Shown here in pieces: positions 25,650 to 35,097 of a stretch of 64,000 nucleotides of DNA. Below the pieces are notes generated by a model, which had not been told where the DNA came from, searched no databases, and saw only the letters and a list, made by a program, of their open reading frames with translations. The DNA is taken from positions 62,001 through 126,000 of the forward strand of contig NZ_CABVII010000001.1 in the NCBI RefSeq assembly GCF_902497995.1, in the 5' to 3' direction. The stretch is from Pseudomonas fluorescens (GTDB lineage: Bacteria; Pseudomonadota; Gammaproteobacteria; Pseudomonadales; Pseudomonadaceae). A program made the translations under genes and the position numbers. The stretch's first letter is position 1, and each line of letters begins with the position of its first letter.

Positions 25650-25838
25650 TCAAACATCTGATGTCATGTAGCACAACACCAAACGCGTACAAACTTGGAG
25701 TAAGATCTCGATCTAACCCCTTGAAAACATTGAGCTTTTTGAGCGGTCAGTGCTTTCGATGGCGTGAATTATGTACTGATTTCCCGAGGCTGGCAACCCC
25801 TTGATTTCAAAAAAAATTCTGCAAGCCGGTTTGACCGT

Positions 25839-26279
25839 TCAATGCCCGCGAATGTAGTGCTCCAGCTGCCGAATCAGGTCGGCCTGCTCGACGATGGCCT
25901 CCTTGACCAGGTCACCGATCGACAACAGCCCGATCAGTTCACCGCCCTCCACCACCGGCAGATGGCGCAGGTGACTGTCGGTCATGACTTGCATGCAACG
26001 CTCGATGCTTTGCTGGCTGTCTGCCGTGACTACCGGCGCACTCATGATGGCCCTGACCGGCGTGCCGACCGAAGAGCGTCCCTGCAGCACCACCTTGCGT
26101 GCGTAGTCGCGCTCGCTGACCACGCCGACCACCTGCCCGTCTTCAATGACCGGTAGCGCGCCGACGTTTTTTTCGGCCATGATCTTCAGTGCATCGAGGA
26201 CCATCACGTCGGGCGCTATGCTATGCACCTGGCGATTTTGCACGACCTTCAGCTTGAGTAACTGTGCGGCTGTTTTCAT
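25839..26279 (-). CDS. Two-CBS-domain protein
   Basis: 146 residues built of two CBS domains: VHSIAPDVMVLDALKIMAEK, NVGALPVIEDGQVVGVVSER and PVVTADSQQSIERCMQVM, LRHLPVVEGGELIGLLSIGD. CBS pairs bind adenosine nucleotides and act as energy sensors. The ATG at 26279 has GGAGG 5 nt upstream; the longer frame runs back over the intergenic region. It follows nirD by 43 bp in the same direction and may be read from the nir operon. The partner enzyme is not evident. Confidence 0.9.
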   Translation of the reverse strand: MKTAAQLLKLKVVQNRQVHSIAPDVMVLDALKIMAEKNVGALPVIEDGQVVGVVSERDYARKVVLQGRSSVGTPVRAIMSAPVVTADSQQSIERCMQVMTDSHLRHLPVVEGGELIGLLSIGDLVKEAIVEQADLIRQLEHYIRGH

Positions 26280-26322
26280 AAGTGCCTCCAATACTGGCGC
26301 CCAGACCTCAACGAGCGTGGCA

Positions 26323-26700
26323 TCAAGCCACCCCCACCTCCACCACGCCGGCATTCAAGCGCACCGGCCACACCCGCAGCCGCTGCTGCGGGTATTCCAG
26401 GCAACTGCCGTCCTCCAGGCGAAAGTGCTGCTTGTAGATCGGCGAGGCAACCACCAGGTCGCCCTTGATGCTGCCGACCAAACCGCGCCCGATGACATTC
26501 GCCCCGGATTGCGGGTCATGGTTGTCGATGGCGTACAGGGTCTTGCCGTGAACGCTCGGCAGGTAGAACAGCGCCACTTGTGCGCCGTCGAGCCAGACGA
26601 CCACGCCGGAGTTGCTGACCAGATCCCGTTGCTCGCACACCGTTTGCCAGACATCGGTATTGGCGAGGGATTCGACACGCTGGGTATTGGACTGGCTCAT
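26323..26700 (-). CDS. nirD: Assimilatory nitrite reductase small subunit NirD
   Basis: 125 residues with a Rieske-like beta fold lacking the Fe-S cysteines, as usual for NirD: QVALFYLPSVHGKTLYAIDN, then GLVGSIKGDLVVASPIYKQH and FRLEDGSCLEY. The subunit works with NirB in NADH-dependent reduction of nitrite to ammonium in the cytoplasm. Its ATG overlaps the nirB stop (TGATG), giving tight 1:1 coupling. Confidence 0.92.
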   Translation of the reverse strand: MSQSNTQRVESLANTDVWQTVCEQRDLVSNSGVVVWLDGAQVALFYLPSVHGKTLYAIDNHDPQSGANVIGRGLVGSIKGDLVVASPIYKQHFRLEDGSCLEYPQQRLRVWPVRLNAGVVEVGVA

Positions 26701-29261
26701 CAGACAATCTCCTCGATGACAGGGATAAGGTTGAGTTCGGCGGCCATGATCGGGCGCCGCTGACCGCGTTCCTGGACAAAGTGGATGTCCGGGTCCGGGC
26801 GTTTATCGTTGACGAAGGTGCGGAAGCGCTTGAGTTTTTCCGGGTCCTTGAGGGCGTTGGCCCATTCGCATTCATAGCGATTGACCACCAACTGCATCTG
26901 CGACTCGAGTTCGGCGCCCAGGCCCAGGCTGTCGTTGATGATCACGTCCTTGAGGTAGTCCAGGCCGCCTTCCAGGCTTTCACGCCAGACCGAGGTGCGC
27001 TGCAGTTTGTCGGCGGTGCGGATGTAGAACATCAGGAAGCGGTCGATGTAGCGGATCAGGGTCGCATCGTCGAGGTCGGTGGCGAACAGCTCGGCGTGGC
27101 GCGGGCGCATGCCGCCGTTACCGGCCACGTAGAGGTTCCAGCCTTTCTCGGTGGCGATCACGCCGACGTCTTTGCTCTGGGCTTCGGCGCATTCACGGGT
27201 GCAGCCGGAGACGGCGAACTTGAGCTTGTGCGGCGAGCGCAGCCCCTTGTACCGGTCCTCGATCGTCAGGGCCATTTGCACGCTGTCCTGCACGCCATAA
27301 CGGCACCAGGTACTGCCAACGCAGGACTTCACCGTGCGGGTCGATTTGCCGTAGGCGTGGCCGGTCTCGAAACCGGCTTCGATCAGTTCGGCCCAGATGT
27401 CCGGCAATTCGTGCAACTGCGCGCCAAACAGGTCGATCCGCTGGCCGCCGGTGATTTTGGTGTAGAGGTCGTATTTCTTCGCGACGACGCCGATCGCGAT
27501 CAGTTTGTCGGCGCTGATTTCGCCACCGGGGATGCGCGGCACTACCGAATAGGTGCCGTTCTTCTGCATGTTGGCCATGAAGGTGTCGTTGGTGTCCTGC
27601 AACGGCACCAGCGAGGCGTCCATGATCGGCTGGTTCCAGCACGACGCGAGGATCGAACCCACGGCAGGCTTGCACACATCGCAACCGGTGTGGCCACGGC
27701 CGTGTTTGGCCAGCAGTTCTTCGAAAGTGATCACCCCTTCTACCCGCACCAGGGCGTACAGCTCCTGACGGGTGTAGGCAAAGTGTTCGCACAGGCTTTT
27801 GTCGACACTGACGCCACGGGCAATCAATTCATGCTCGAACACCTGCTTGAGCAGCCCGGCGCAACCGCCGCAACCGGTGCCGGCCTTGGTCTGCGCCTTG
27901 AGCAGGCCGAGGTCGGTGCAGCCACCGTCGATGGCCGAGCAAATGGAACCCTTGGCGACGTTATGGCACGAGCACACCGTGGCCGACTCGGGCAACGCGC
28001 CCGGGCCCAGGGTCGGCGCGCCTTCGGACGACGGCAGAATCAGGCTGGCCGGTTCCGCCGGCAAGGCAATGGCGTTCTGCATGTATTGCAGCAAGGTATC
28101 GTAGTAGCTGTTGTCGCCGACCAGCACCGCGCCGAGCACGTGTTTGCCCGTGGCATCCACCACCAGGCGGCGATAGCTGGCGCTGGTTTCGTCGATGAAC
28201 TGATAGCTGCGCGCGCCCGGCGTGTTGCCGTGGGCGTCGCCGATGGAGCCGACATCGACCCCCAGCAACTTGAGCTTGGTCGACATGTCGGCACCGGTGA
28301 ACGGCTCGGCGACCTCGTGGCACAACCGCGCCGCGACGCTGCGCGCCATCTGGTAGCCGGGCGCGACCAGGCCGAACAGGCTGCCGTTCCAGGAAGCGCA
28401 CTCGCCGATGGCGTAGATGTTCGGGTCGATGCTCAGGCAATGGTCGTCGATCACCACGCCACCGCGCGGGCCGATCTCCAGCGCGCAGTGACGGGCCAGC
28501 GCATCTTGCGCACGGATACCGGCGGAGAACACCACCAGATCGGTTTCGAGGTATTCGTCGTTGGCAAAGTTCATGCGGTAGCGGTAGTCCTGGCCCGCAC
28601 TGATCGATTGGGTGGCGCGGGACAGGTGCACACCGACGCCCAGCCGTTCGATTTGCGACTTGAGTGCCAGGCCCCCCATCTCGTCCAGCTGTACCGGCAT
28701 CAAGCGCGGGGCGAACTCCACCACATGGGCTTCCAGGCCCAGGCTTTTCAGGGCGTTGGCGGCTTCAAGACCCAGCAAGCCGCCACCGACCACCACACCG
28801 CGTCGGGCATTGGCCGCCGCTGCGCGAATGGCGTCGAGGTCTTCAAGGGTGCGGTAGACCAGGCGCGAGTCGCCCTCGGCGCCTTCGATCGGCGGCACGA
28901 AAGGATAGGAGCCAGTCGCCAGCACCAGCTTGTCGTAGGCGACGCAGCCTTGCGCGGTGATCACCTGGCGGCGGGAGCGGTCGATTTCCAGCACCGGCAC
29001 GCCCAGGTGCAGGGTGACGCCCGGGGTCTGGTACAGCGCCGCGTCAGACAGCGCCAGCGACTCGGCATCACGGCCGGTGAAATACTCGGAAAGGTGCACG
29101 CGGTCGTAAGCGCGCATCGGCTCCTCGCTGAACACGTGCAGCCGATAGTGATCGAGGGCACCGCGCTCGATCAGCTGTTCGACACAATGATGGCCGACCA
29201 TGCCATTGCCGATCACGATCAGCGTTTGCAGCTTGTTCAACGCGGCAACATTGGAATTCAT
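26700..29261 (-). CDS. nirB: NADH-dependent nitrite reductase large subunit NirB
   Basis: 853 residues from the ATG at 29261. Order: FAD domain with LIVIGNGMVGHHCVEQLIER, NAD domain with GVVVGGGLLGLEAANALKSL, BFD-like [2Fe-2S] region TVCSCHNVAKGSICSAIDGG plus GTGCGGCAGLL, then the nitrite/sulfite reductase domain. SCVGSTWCRYG and AVSGCTRECAEAQ provide the four Cys for the 4Fe-4S cluster coupled to sirohaem. The enzyme makes ammonium from nitrite for assimilation. The leader has a sigma-54-type promoter, two ANTAR hairpins and an attenuator. No nitrate reductase gene follows in this window. Confidence 0.95.
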   Translation of the reverse strand: MNSNVAALNKLQTLIVIGNGMVGHHCVEQLIERGALDHYRLHVFSEEPMRAYDRVHLSEYFTGRDAESLALSDAALYQTPGVTLHLGVPVLEIDRSRRQVITAQGCVAYDKLVLATGSYPFVPPIEGAEGDSRLVYRTLEDLDAIRAAAANARRGVVVGGGLLGLEAANALKSLGLEAHVVEFAPRLMPVQLDEMGGLALKSQIERLGVGVHLSRATQSISAGQDYRYRMNFANDEYLETDLVVFSAGIRAQDALARHCALEIGPRGGVVIDDHCLSIDPNIYAIGECASWNGSLFGLVAPGYQMARSVAARLCHEVAEPFTGADMSTKLKLLGVDVGSIGDAHGNTPGARSYQFIDETSASYRRLVVDATGKHVLGAVLVGDNSYYDTLLQYMQNAIALPAEPASLILPSSEGAPTLGPGALPESATVCSCHNVAKGSICSAIDGGCTDLGLLKAQTKAGTGCGGCAGLLKQVFEHELIARGVSVDKSLCEHFAYTRQELYALVRVEGVITFEELLAKHGRGHTGCDVCKPAVGSILASCWNQPIMDASLVPLQDTNDTFMANMQKNGTYSVVPRIPGGEISADKLIAIGVVAKKYDLYTKITGGQRIDLFGAQLHELPDIWAELIEAGFETGHAYGKSTRTVKSCVGSTWCRYGVQDSVQMALTIEDRYKGLRSPHKLKFAVSGCTRECAEAQSKDVGVIATEKGWNLYVAGNGGMRPRHAELFATDLDDATLIRYIDRFLMFYIRTADKLQRTSVWRESLEGGLDYLKDVIINDSLGLGAELESQMQLVVNRYECEWANALKDPEKLKRFRTFVNDKRPDPDIHFVQERGQRRPIMAAELNLIPVIEEIV

Positions 29262-29301
29262 AAGTAGCACCCGGCTAAAGCCCGTCACGGTTCAAAAATG
29301 C

Positions 29302-29337
29302 AAAAAAAAACGCCTGAAACCTTGCGGTTCCAGGCGT
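29302..29337 (-). terminator. Leader attenuator of nirBD
   Basis: On the minus strand, ACGCCTGGAACC pairs with GGTTTCAGGCGT (12 bp, one mismatch, loop GCAA) and is followed by a run of nine T. It stands about 40 nt before the nirB ATG. Its 5' arm overlaps the second ANTAR hairpin, so the two structures exclude each other. Confidence 0.85.
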
Positions 29338-29382
29338 CTTTGCCTGTTCTTTTGCGGTGTTGAAACCAGACGTCTATGCCTG
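29331..29382 (-). promoter_or_regulatory. Dual hexaloop ANTAR-type RNA element (NasT target)
   Basis: Two small hairpins on the minus strand share the same design. Hairpin 1 (29382-29367): CAGGC, loop ATAGAC, GTCTG. Hairpin 2 (29346-29331): CAGGC, loop AAAGAC, GCCTG. Both loops are hexanucleotides with A at position 1 and G at position 4, the published signature for ANTAR-domain antiterminators such as NasT/NasR. A 20-nt linker separates them. Bound protein would stabilise hairpin 2 and block the overlapping terminator. Confidence 0.85.
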
Positions 29383-29469
29383 ATTCACCGATGTTGCCCA
29401 CGAATCGATCGTCGTTGACCGAGGGGGCTGCCCACTCGACTGTATTCGCGGCGGGCCTGTAGAGTGTTA

Positions 29470-29485
29470 TGCAGCGATTGTGCCA
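29470..29485 (-). promoter_or_regulatory. Putative sigma-54 (-24/-12) promoter of nirBD
   Basis: Minus-strand TGGCACAATCGCTGCA matches TGGCAC-N5-TTGCA at all but one position, with the invariant GG and GC at correct spacing. Transcription would begin near 29460, giving a leader of about 200 nt that contains the ANTAR hairpins and attenuator. NtrC control under nitrogen limitation fits. Confidence 0.7.
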
Positions 29486-29752
29486 GGTCGTGCAGACACC
29501 GCTTCAGGCCCGCGTATCAGGCACTTGGCGATGCAAGAGCACAGGGATGAACATCCGCGGTTTTGCCTTCGCATAGTGCAGCGGCCTGCGTCAGGGCTTT
29601 ATAAAAGTGCACGGATGGCGAGCCGGACAGCTCGATGGGGATTGAGCAAGGCCTCGCGCAACAGCCTGGCCGTCGGCGAGTCCGGCACGCCTTTGCGCGA
29701 TACCCGCTCACAGGGTTTGCTGCGCGAGGTGATGGGCAGCGGGAATGCCGCC

Positions 29753-31819
29753 CTAGATCATCGGCGAACTGCTGACCACCCGCAGCGCCAGTCCTTCATA
29801 GGCATCCAGGGTGATGGTGAAATCGCCTTCAGGCGTGAGATCGCCTTCGACCCGTTCATTGATGATGTCGACCACCGGCCCGGGCGCAACATTGGGCAGG
29901 TGCAGGGTTTCGGTGATCGGTGTCGAGCCGAAGTTCAGCGCGGTGATTTGCGTGCCTTTGCCGGCCGGCAATTCATGGACCATGACCAGCAACCCCGGAT
30001 GCTCGACATCCGGCACCAGGATCTGGCGGCTGGCGGCGATGTCGTAGGCGCGGCGCGCCGCGAGAATCTTCTGCAGCTGCGAGGCGAACGAATCCGGGTC
30101 GTCCAATTGACTGATCAGGCTGCCATACAAGGTTTTCGCCCGCGGCATCTGGCCCGCCGACAGCGGTGCATCGGGATTCAGGTCGACCAGGTCGTAGGCT
30201 CCGCGATGAATCCAGCGGGTATCGCCGTCGAGCATCAAATCCGCGACCTGCTCGGCCGGTAGCGGCAATGCCCCCACCAGGTCCCAGCCCGACAGGGCGA
30301 ACACGCCAGGTTGCATGGCGTTGTACATCACCAGCAGCAGATGGACCTGGCGGATCTGCTGAATATCCGCCGGGGTGATCGCATCGAGGTCGCGAATGCC
30401 GAGCGCCGCGGTGATGATACTGGCGGTGGTGCAGGACACGCCGTTGGTGACAAATTTCAGGTTATAGGGGGCATGCTCTCCGGCCAGGCGTTCGTACATC
30501 TGCTCGCGGATGTGCTCGCGCAAGATGTTGCCGGGAAAGGTCTGGCCCTGATAAAGGAAGGTGTCGTGGGCGTGCAGGGTCCAGAAATGCACCAGTTCCA
30601 GGGTCAGTTCGTCATGGTTCTGCAAGGCATGGATCAGCGAGCCCGGGTCGATGCCGAGGTTGTGCATCTGCCGCAGCATCAAGCGCAAAAATTCGGTGTC
30701 GCCCATCAGCAACGCATGCTGGTAGGCCGGTCGGGTGATGAAATCATATGAGAGGTCGGCCCCACCGTGGGACATGGAGGCGATGTCGTCGACCGTCAGG
30801 TTCAATTCCTGAAAACTGAAGCCGCCGGCCTTGCGAATCGCACCACCCAGCAACTGGTTGCCGGTGATCGACAACGGATGGCTCTCGGACCAGGCGGTGC
30901 CATCCAGCTTGCGTTCGACACCGAGGAAGCCGTTGGCGTCCAGGCGCAGGATCTTCGCGCCCATGACATCAATCGCATGCAATGCGTCGCCAATGATCAT
31001 CTGCTGCGCGGCGAAGGTCGGGTCCAGCCAGTTCAGCGACGGTTGCCCCTCCTTGAAGTAATGCAGGTAGACCCAGCGACGCGGCTTGCCGTCGACGCCC
31101 ACCACCACCGATGTCGCGCTCCAGTCGGTTTCCTTGACCCCCGGCTCGAAGAAAATCACCCGCTGCAACTGGCCGACGATGTAATGCTTGTCCCGCAGCA
31201 CGTCTACCTGTGGCGGACTGAGGTTCTGTGCATCGCGCCCCTCGGCGATCTCCGGCAGCAGCGGCCAGTCCTCTTCGCGGATCTCCACCATGTGGTAGAG
31301 GCCCGGATAGTCCTCGTACGCCATCTCGGCCAGGCGGAAATCCGCGCCTTTGCCGGTATGCGAGGGGATGACGTCATCGATGATCACCGCATTGTGTGCG
31401 GCGGCCATGCGGGTCAGCGCGTGAAGTTGGGCGTCGGTGCCCAGTTGCGGGTCGATGTCGAAGCTGATCCGGTCAAAATTGCCGTCGATCGTCGGGGTGA
31501 ATTCACTTCCCTTCAGGCCGCCAGAGCGCTTCAGCGGGCCATTGTGAATACCCTGGATGCCGATTTTCGACAGCGCGTGCCACAGGGCTTCATCGCCCAG
31601 CGCTTCGAGCACGGTGCCGTTTTCCCGGGTGATGATGGAAGCCGGGTACGCGGTGAACCACACCGACGCCAGGGCCGAAGCATCACGGGGCCGCGTATGG
31701 GCATAGGGCTGTTGCCACAACCGACCTTGCCCGGAGTAAAGCCTGGCCCGCTGCCTGGCGGCCTGCAGCATGGATTGCTCGACCAGCCAGGTCACTTGGT
31801 TCTTTTCAGCAGCCGTCAT
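29753..31819 (-). CDS. GH13 alpha-amylase-family enzyme, TreS-like
   Basis: 688 residues from the ATG at 31819. GH13 motifs appear in order: [16 protein letters not shown] (region I), [16 protein letters not shown] (region II with the nucleophile Asp), FQELN near 380 (region III acid Glu) and ALQNHDEL (region IV His-Asp). In Pseudomonas such proteins are annotated as maltose alpha-D-glucosyltransferase/trehalose synthase, which converts maltose to trehalose. It is longer and more divergent than classical TreS and lacks the maltokinase partner here. The C-terminal beta domain ends near the stop. Next upstream is an orphan aceE-like gene. Confidence 0.75.
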   Translation of the reverse strand: MTAAEKNQVTWLVEQSMLQAARQRARLYSGQGRLWQQPYAHTRPRDASALASVWFTAYPASIITRENGTVLEALGDEALWHALSKIGIQGIHNGPLKRSGGLKGSEFTPTIDGNFDRISFDIDPQLGTDAQLHALTRMAAAHNAVIIDDVIPSHTGKGADFRLAEMAYEDYPGLYHMVEIREEDWPLLPEIAEGRDAQNLSPPQVDVLRDKHYIVGQLQRVIFFEPGVKETDWSATSVVVGVDGKPRRWVYLHYFKEGQPSLNWLDPTFAAQQMIIGDALHAIDVMGAKILRLDANGFLGVERKLDGTAWSESHPLSITGNQLLGGAIRKAGGFSFQELNLTVDDIASMSHGGADLSYDFITRPAYQHALLMGDTEFLRLMLRQMHNLGIDPGSLIHALQNHDELTLELVHFWTLHAHDTFLYQGQTFPGNILREHIREQMYERLAGEHAPYNLKFVTNGVSCTTASIITAALGIRDLDAITPADIQQIRQVHLLLVMYNAMQPGVFALSGWDLVGALPLPAEQVADLMLDGDTRWIHRGAYDLVDLNPDAPLSAGQMPRAKTLYGSLISQLDDPDSFASQLQKILAARRAYDIAASRQILVPDVEHPGLLVMVHELPAGKGTQITALNFGSTPITETLHLPNVAPGPVVDIINERVEGDLTPEGDFTITLDAYEGLALRVVSSSPMI

Positions 31820-31993
31820 AAAAACAATTACCTGTTGTCGGGGTGAAACCGCAATCGGCCATTGCATCGGTGCCAATGGCTCCGTTCGTCTCCATATGAG
31901 GCCCTGGCGTGGGATTCGTTGCATTGACCGGTTGAATCCGGGTCAGTCACTCAAAATCAATGCCTGATCCCTTGGCATCGCCGATGCCCGGTT

Positions 31994-34693
31994 TCAAGCG
32001 TCCCAGGGTGCCACTGCATCCACGTCAATGGCATACCGCGCAATGGCCTCGGCACAGACGCTGGCATCGAGGCGTCCCTCGTTTACCAATGAAGTCAGCG
32101 CACTCAAGACGATCTGATAACGGTCCACTTCGAAAAACCGGCGCAGCTGGCTGCGGGTATCGCTGCGGCCAAATCCGTCGGTGCCGAGCACGGTGTAACG
32201 GGCCAGGAGATAGCTTGAGATCAGCTGGGGCAAGGCGCGAACGTAATCGGTGCAGGCAATGATCGGCGTCAAGTCGTTGAGCGACTGCTGTACATGGCTG
32301 CATCGCGCAGACTGTCCAGGATGAAGGCGATTCCAGCGATCCACTTCACGGGCATCACGTGCCAACTCGGTGAAACTGGTAACGCTCCAGACCTGGCTAT
32401 CAATGCCCCAATCGCTGGCCAACAACTGTGCGGCAGCGATCACTTCGCGCAGGATGGCGCCGGAACCCAATAGCCGGACTGCGCCGCGCGCGCCCTCGAC
32501 TTCATGCCGGGCAAACAGGTACATGCCCTTGATAATCGCCTGTTCGACCGATTCAGGCAGGTTGGGCTGCGGGTAGTTTTCGTTCATCAAGGTGACGTAA
32601 TAAAACTCGTCCACCTGACGCTCCAGCATCTGGCGCATGCCATGATCCAGAATCACCGCAAGCTCGCCGGCGAACGCAGGATCGTAGGCGCGGCAGTTGG
32701 GCACCATCGACGCCATCAAGTGGCTGTTGCCGTCCTGGTGCTGCAGACCTTCGCCACCCAGCGTCGTGCGCCCTGCGGTCGCGCCGAGCAGGAACCCGCG
32801 AGCCCGCTGATCCGCCGCCGCCCAGATCAAATCGCCAATGCGCTGGAAGCCGAACATCGAGTAGTAGATGTAGAACGGCAGCATTGGCAGGCCATGCACC
32901 GAATAGCTGGTCGCGGCGGCCACCCAGGAGCTGATGGCGCCGGCCTCGCTGATGCCCTCTTCGAGAATCTGGCCATCCAGGGCTTCCCGATAGCTGAGGA
33001 TCGAACCGATGTCCTCTGGCTCATAGCGCTGCCCCACGCTGGAATAGATTCCGATCTGCTTGAACAGGCTGGCCATGCCGAACGTGCGCGCCTCATCCGC
33101 CACGATCGGCACGATTCGCGGTCCCAGTTGCTTGTCTCGCAGCAACCCGCTGAGTATCCGCACGAAGGCCATGGTGGTGGACATTTCCTTGCCTTCGGCG
33201 GCGATGGCAAACCCGGCGTAGCTGTATACATCGGGCACGGCCAATGGTTGCGAAGTGGCAGGCCGCGACGGCATGTATCCGCCCAATGCACGGCGGCGTT
33301 CATGCAGGTAGCGCATTTCCGCACTGTCCTGCTCGGGCTTGAAGAAGCTCAGCGCGATCGCCTGTTCATCGGTCAATGGCAGGTTGAAACGGTTGCGGAA
33401 CGCGAGCACTGCCTCATTATCGAGTTTCTTCTGCTGGTGGACGGTCATCTTGCCCTGCCCGGCAGCGCCCATGCCGAAACCTTTCTTGGTTTGCGCCAGG
33501 ATCACCGTGGGCTTCTTGCCCTCGCGCAGTGCGCTTTGATACGCGGCAAAGATCTTCACCACGTCGTGACCGCCGCGCTTGAGGCGGTCGATCTGCTCGT
33601 CGGTCAGACCCTGGGCCAACTGCGCCAACGCCTCGTTCTGGCCGAAGAATTGATCGCGGTTGAAGCGCCCATCCTTTGCCGCAAAGGTTTGAAACTGGCC
33701 ATCGACGGTGCTGGACAATGCCTGGACTAATGCGCCGTCTTTATCCTGGGCAAACAGTGCGTCCCAGTCGGAGCCCCAGACCAGTTTGATGACATTCCAG
33801 CCGGCACCGCCGAACAGCGCCTCAAGCTCATCGATGATGCGTCCATTGCCCCGGACGGGACCGTCCAGGCGCTGCAGGTTGCAGTTGACCACCCAGACCA
33901 GATTATCCAGCCCTTCACGCGCCGCCAGCGTCAGGGCCGACATGCTTTCCGGCTCATCCATTTCACCGTCGCCAAACACCCCCCAGACGGTGCGCCCGCA
34001 GGTGTCTTGCAGGCCGCGGTGCTTCAGATAACGCATAAAGCGAGCCTGGTAAATCGAACTGATCGGACCGATCCCCATGGAACCGGTCGGGAACTGCCAG
34101 AAGCCCGGCATCAACCAGGGGTGCGGATAACTCGACAACCCCCGGGCGCCATTGGCGCGTGCACCGATCTCTTGTCGATAGTGCTGCAGATCCTGTTCCT
34201 CCAGGCGTCCCTCGAGAAAGGCCCGGGCATAGACGCCGGGTGCCGAGTGCGGCTGGTAGAACACCAGATCACCACCGCAGGTTTCGCTCCGGGCCCTGAA
34301 GAAGTGGTTGAAGCCCACTTCAAACAGGTCGGCGGCGCTTGCGTAACTGGCGATATGTCCACCCAGTTCACCATAAGCATGATTAGCCCTGGCAACCATG
34401 GCCAGGGCATTCCAGCGCATGATCGATGCCAGGCGCTCTTCGATGGCCAGGTCCCCTGGAAACACCGGTTGTTGCTCAACGCTGATGGTGTTGATGTACG
34501 GGGTGCCATGGCTGGGCCGCCAGCCGATGTCCGAAGCGCTCGCCACGGCCACCAGCATGTCCAGGATCTGCTTTGCCCGTGCCGTGCCGCCATGGGCAAT
34601 GACGGAGAGCAGAGCGTCACGCCATTCAGCGATTTCCTGAGCGTCTTCGGGGGGCTCACCCGGTAACTGGGCGTGAAGATCGGACGGGTTCAT
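31994..34693 (-). CDS. AceE/MdeB-like 2-oxoacid dehydrogenase E1 (homodimeric type), orphan
   Basis: 899 residues, the size of AceE. The thiamine-diphosphate motif is VWGVFGDGEMDEPESMSALT, then LVWVVNCNLQRLDGPVRGNG. The transketolase-type second half has FGFQRIGDLIWAAADQRARG and GRTTLGGEGLQHQDGNSHLM. The C-terminal domain has VLGTDGFGRSDTR. The ATG at 34693 is preceded by AGGAG. No E2 or E3 gene adjoins it, so it is not the housekeeping aceEF operon. A known Pseudomonas precedent is MdeB, an E1 paralogue used for 2-oxobutyrate; the present gene may be that type, but the methionine gamma-lyase gene is not next to it. Confidence 0.85.
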   Translation of the reverse strand: MNPSDLHAQLPGEPPEDAQEIAEWRDALLSVIAHGGTARAKQILDMLVAVASASDIGWRPSHGTPYINTISVEQQPVFPGDLAIEERLASIMRWNALAMVARANHAYGELGGHIASYASAADLFEVGFNHFFRARSETCGGDLVFYQPHSAPGVYARAFLEGRLEEQDLQHYRQEIGARANGARGLSSYPHPWLMPGFWQFPTGSMGIGPISSIYQARFMRYLKHRGLQDTCGRTVWGVFGDGEMDEPESMSALTLAAREGLDNLVWVVNCNLQRLDGPVRGNGRIIDELEALFGGAGWNVIKLVWGSDWDALFAQDKDGALVQALSSTVDGQFQTFAAKDGRFNRDQFFGQNEALAQLAQGLTDEQIDRLKRGGHDVVKIFAAYQSALREGKKPTVILAQTKKGFGMGAAGQGKMTVHQQKKLDNEAVLAFRNRFNLPLTDEQAIALSFFKPEQDSAEMRYLHERRRALGGYMPSRPATSQPLAVPDVYSYAGFAIAAEGKEMSTTMAFVRILSGLLRDKQLGPRIVPIVADEARTFGMASLFKQIGIYSSVGQRYEPEDIGSILSYREALDGQILEEGISEAGAISSWVAAATSYSVHGLPMLPFYIYYSMFGFQRIGDLIWAAADQRARGFLLGATAGRTTLGGEGLQHQDGNSHLMASMVPNCRAYDPAFAGELAVILDHGMRQMLERQVDEFYYVTLMNENYPQPNLPESVEQAIIKGMYLFARHEVEGARGAVRLLGSGAILREVIAAAQLLASDWGIDSQVWSVTSFTELARDAREVDRWNRLHPGQSARCSHVQQSLNDLTPIIACTDYVRALPQLISSYLLARYTVLGTDGFGRSDTRSQLRRFFEVDRYQIVLSALTSLVNEGRLDASVCAEAIARYAIDVDAVAPWDA

Positions 34694-34810
34694 GGGCATC
34701 TCCTGCGAATGTCGGGGTACCCGGGTCATGGTTGATTCAGTAAAAGGATAGTCCTGACGTGGACTGGATGACGTAGCACGCTTGCAACGCGCTTATCGAC
34801 TGTCACACCG

Positions 34811-34906
34811 CATTCGCGAGCAAGCCCGCTCCCACAGGGATCCATGGCAAGTCTGGATATTTGTGTGCACCACAATCTACCGTAGGAGCGAGGCTTGCCC
34901 GCGAAG
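34811..34906. repeat. REP doublet in opposite orientation (REPIN)
   Basis: The first REP is inverted (34811-34838), reading on the minus strand CTGTGGGAGCGGGCTTGCTC then GCGAA. The second is direct (34881-34906), CGTAGGAGCGAGGCTTGCCC then GCGAAG. This is the common Pseudomonas palindromic REP family. It fills most of the 404-bp space between the two minus-strand operons. Confidence 0.85.
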
Positions 34907-35097
34907 AGGCCAGTACATCCAACATCGATGTATCCCCGGATACCCTATTGAAAATCACACAAGGCAAACGCGTGCCGCGAGCAAATCCATAGCGGTGTCC
35001 GCGGATCAGCAAAACAGCGGTTCGTGCAGGGGGGAGATGAACTGAACAGCAAGGTGCACCTGCCCTGGCGCACCTTGTATTGAGGGGGTATCAGGCG

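Noticed and set aside
26781..29267. An 828-codon open frame on the plus strand opposite nirB
   Set aside because: It is the antisense shadow of nirB, whose NirB motifs, BFD and sirohaem-binding cysteines are all in order on the minus strand; the plus-strand translation is Arg/Gly/Val-rich without any motif.
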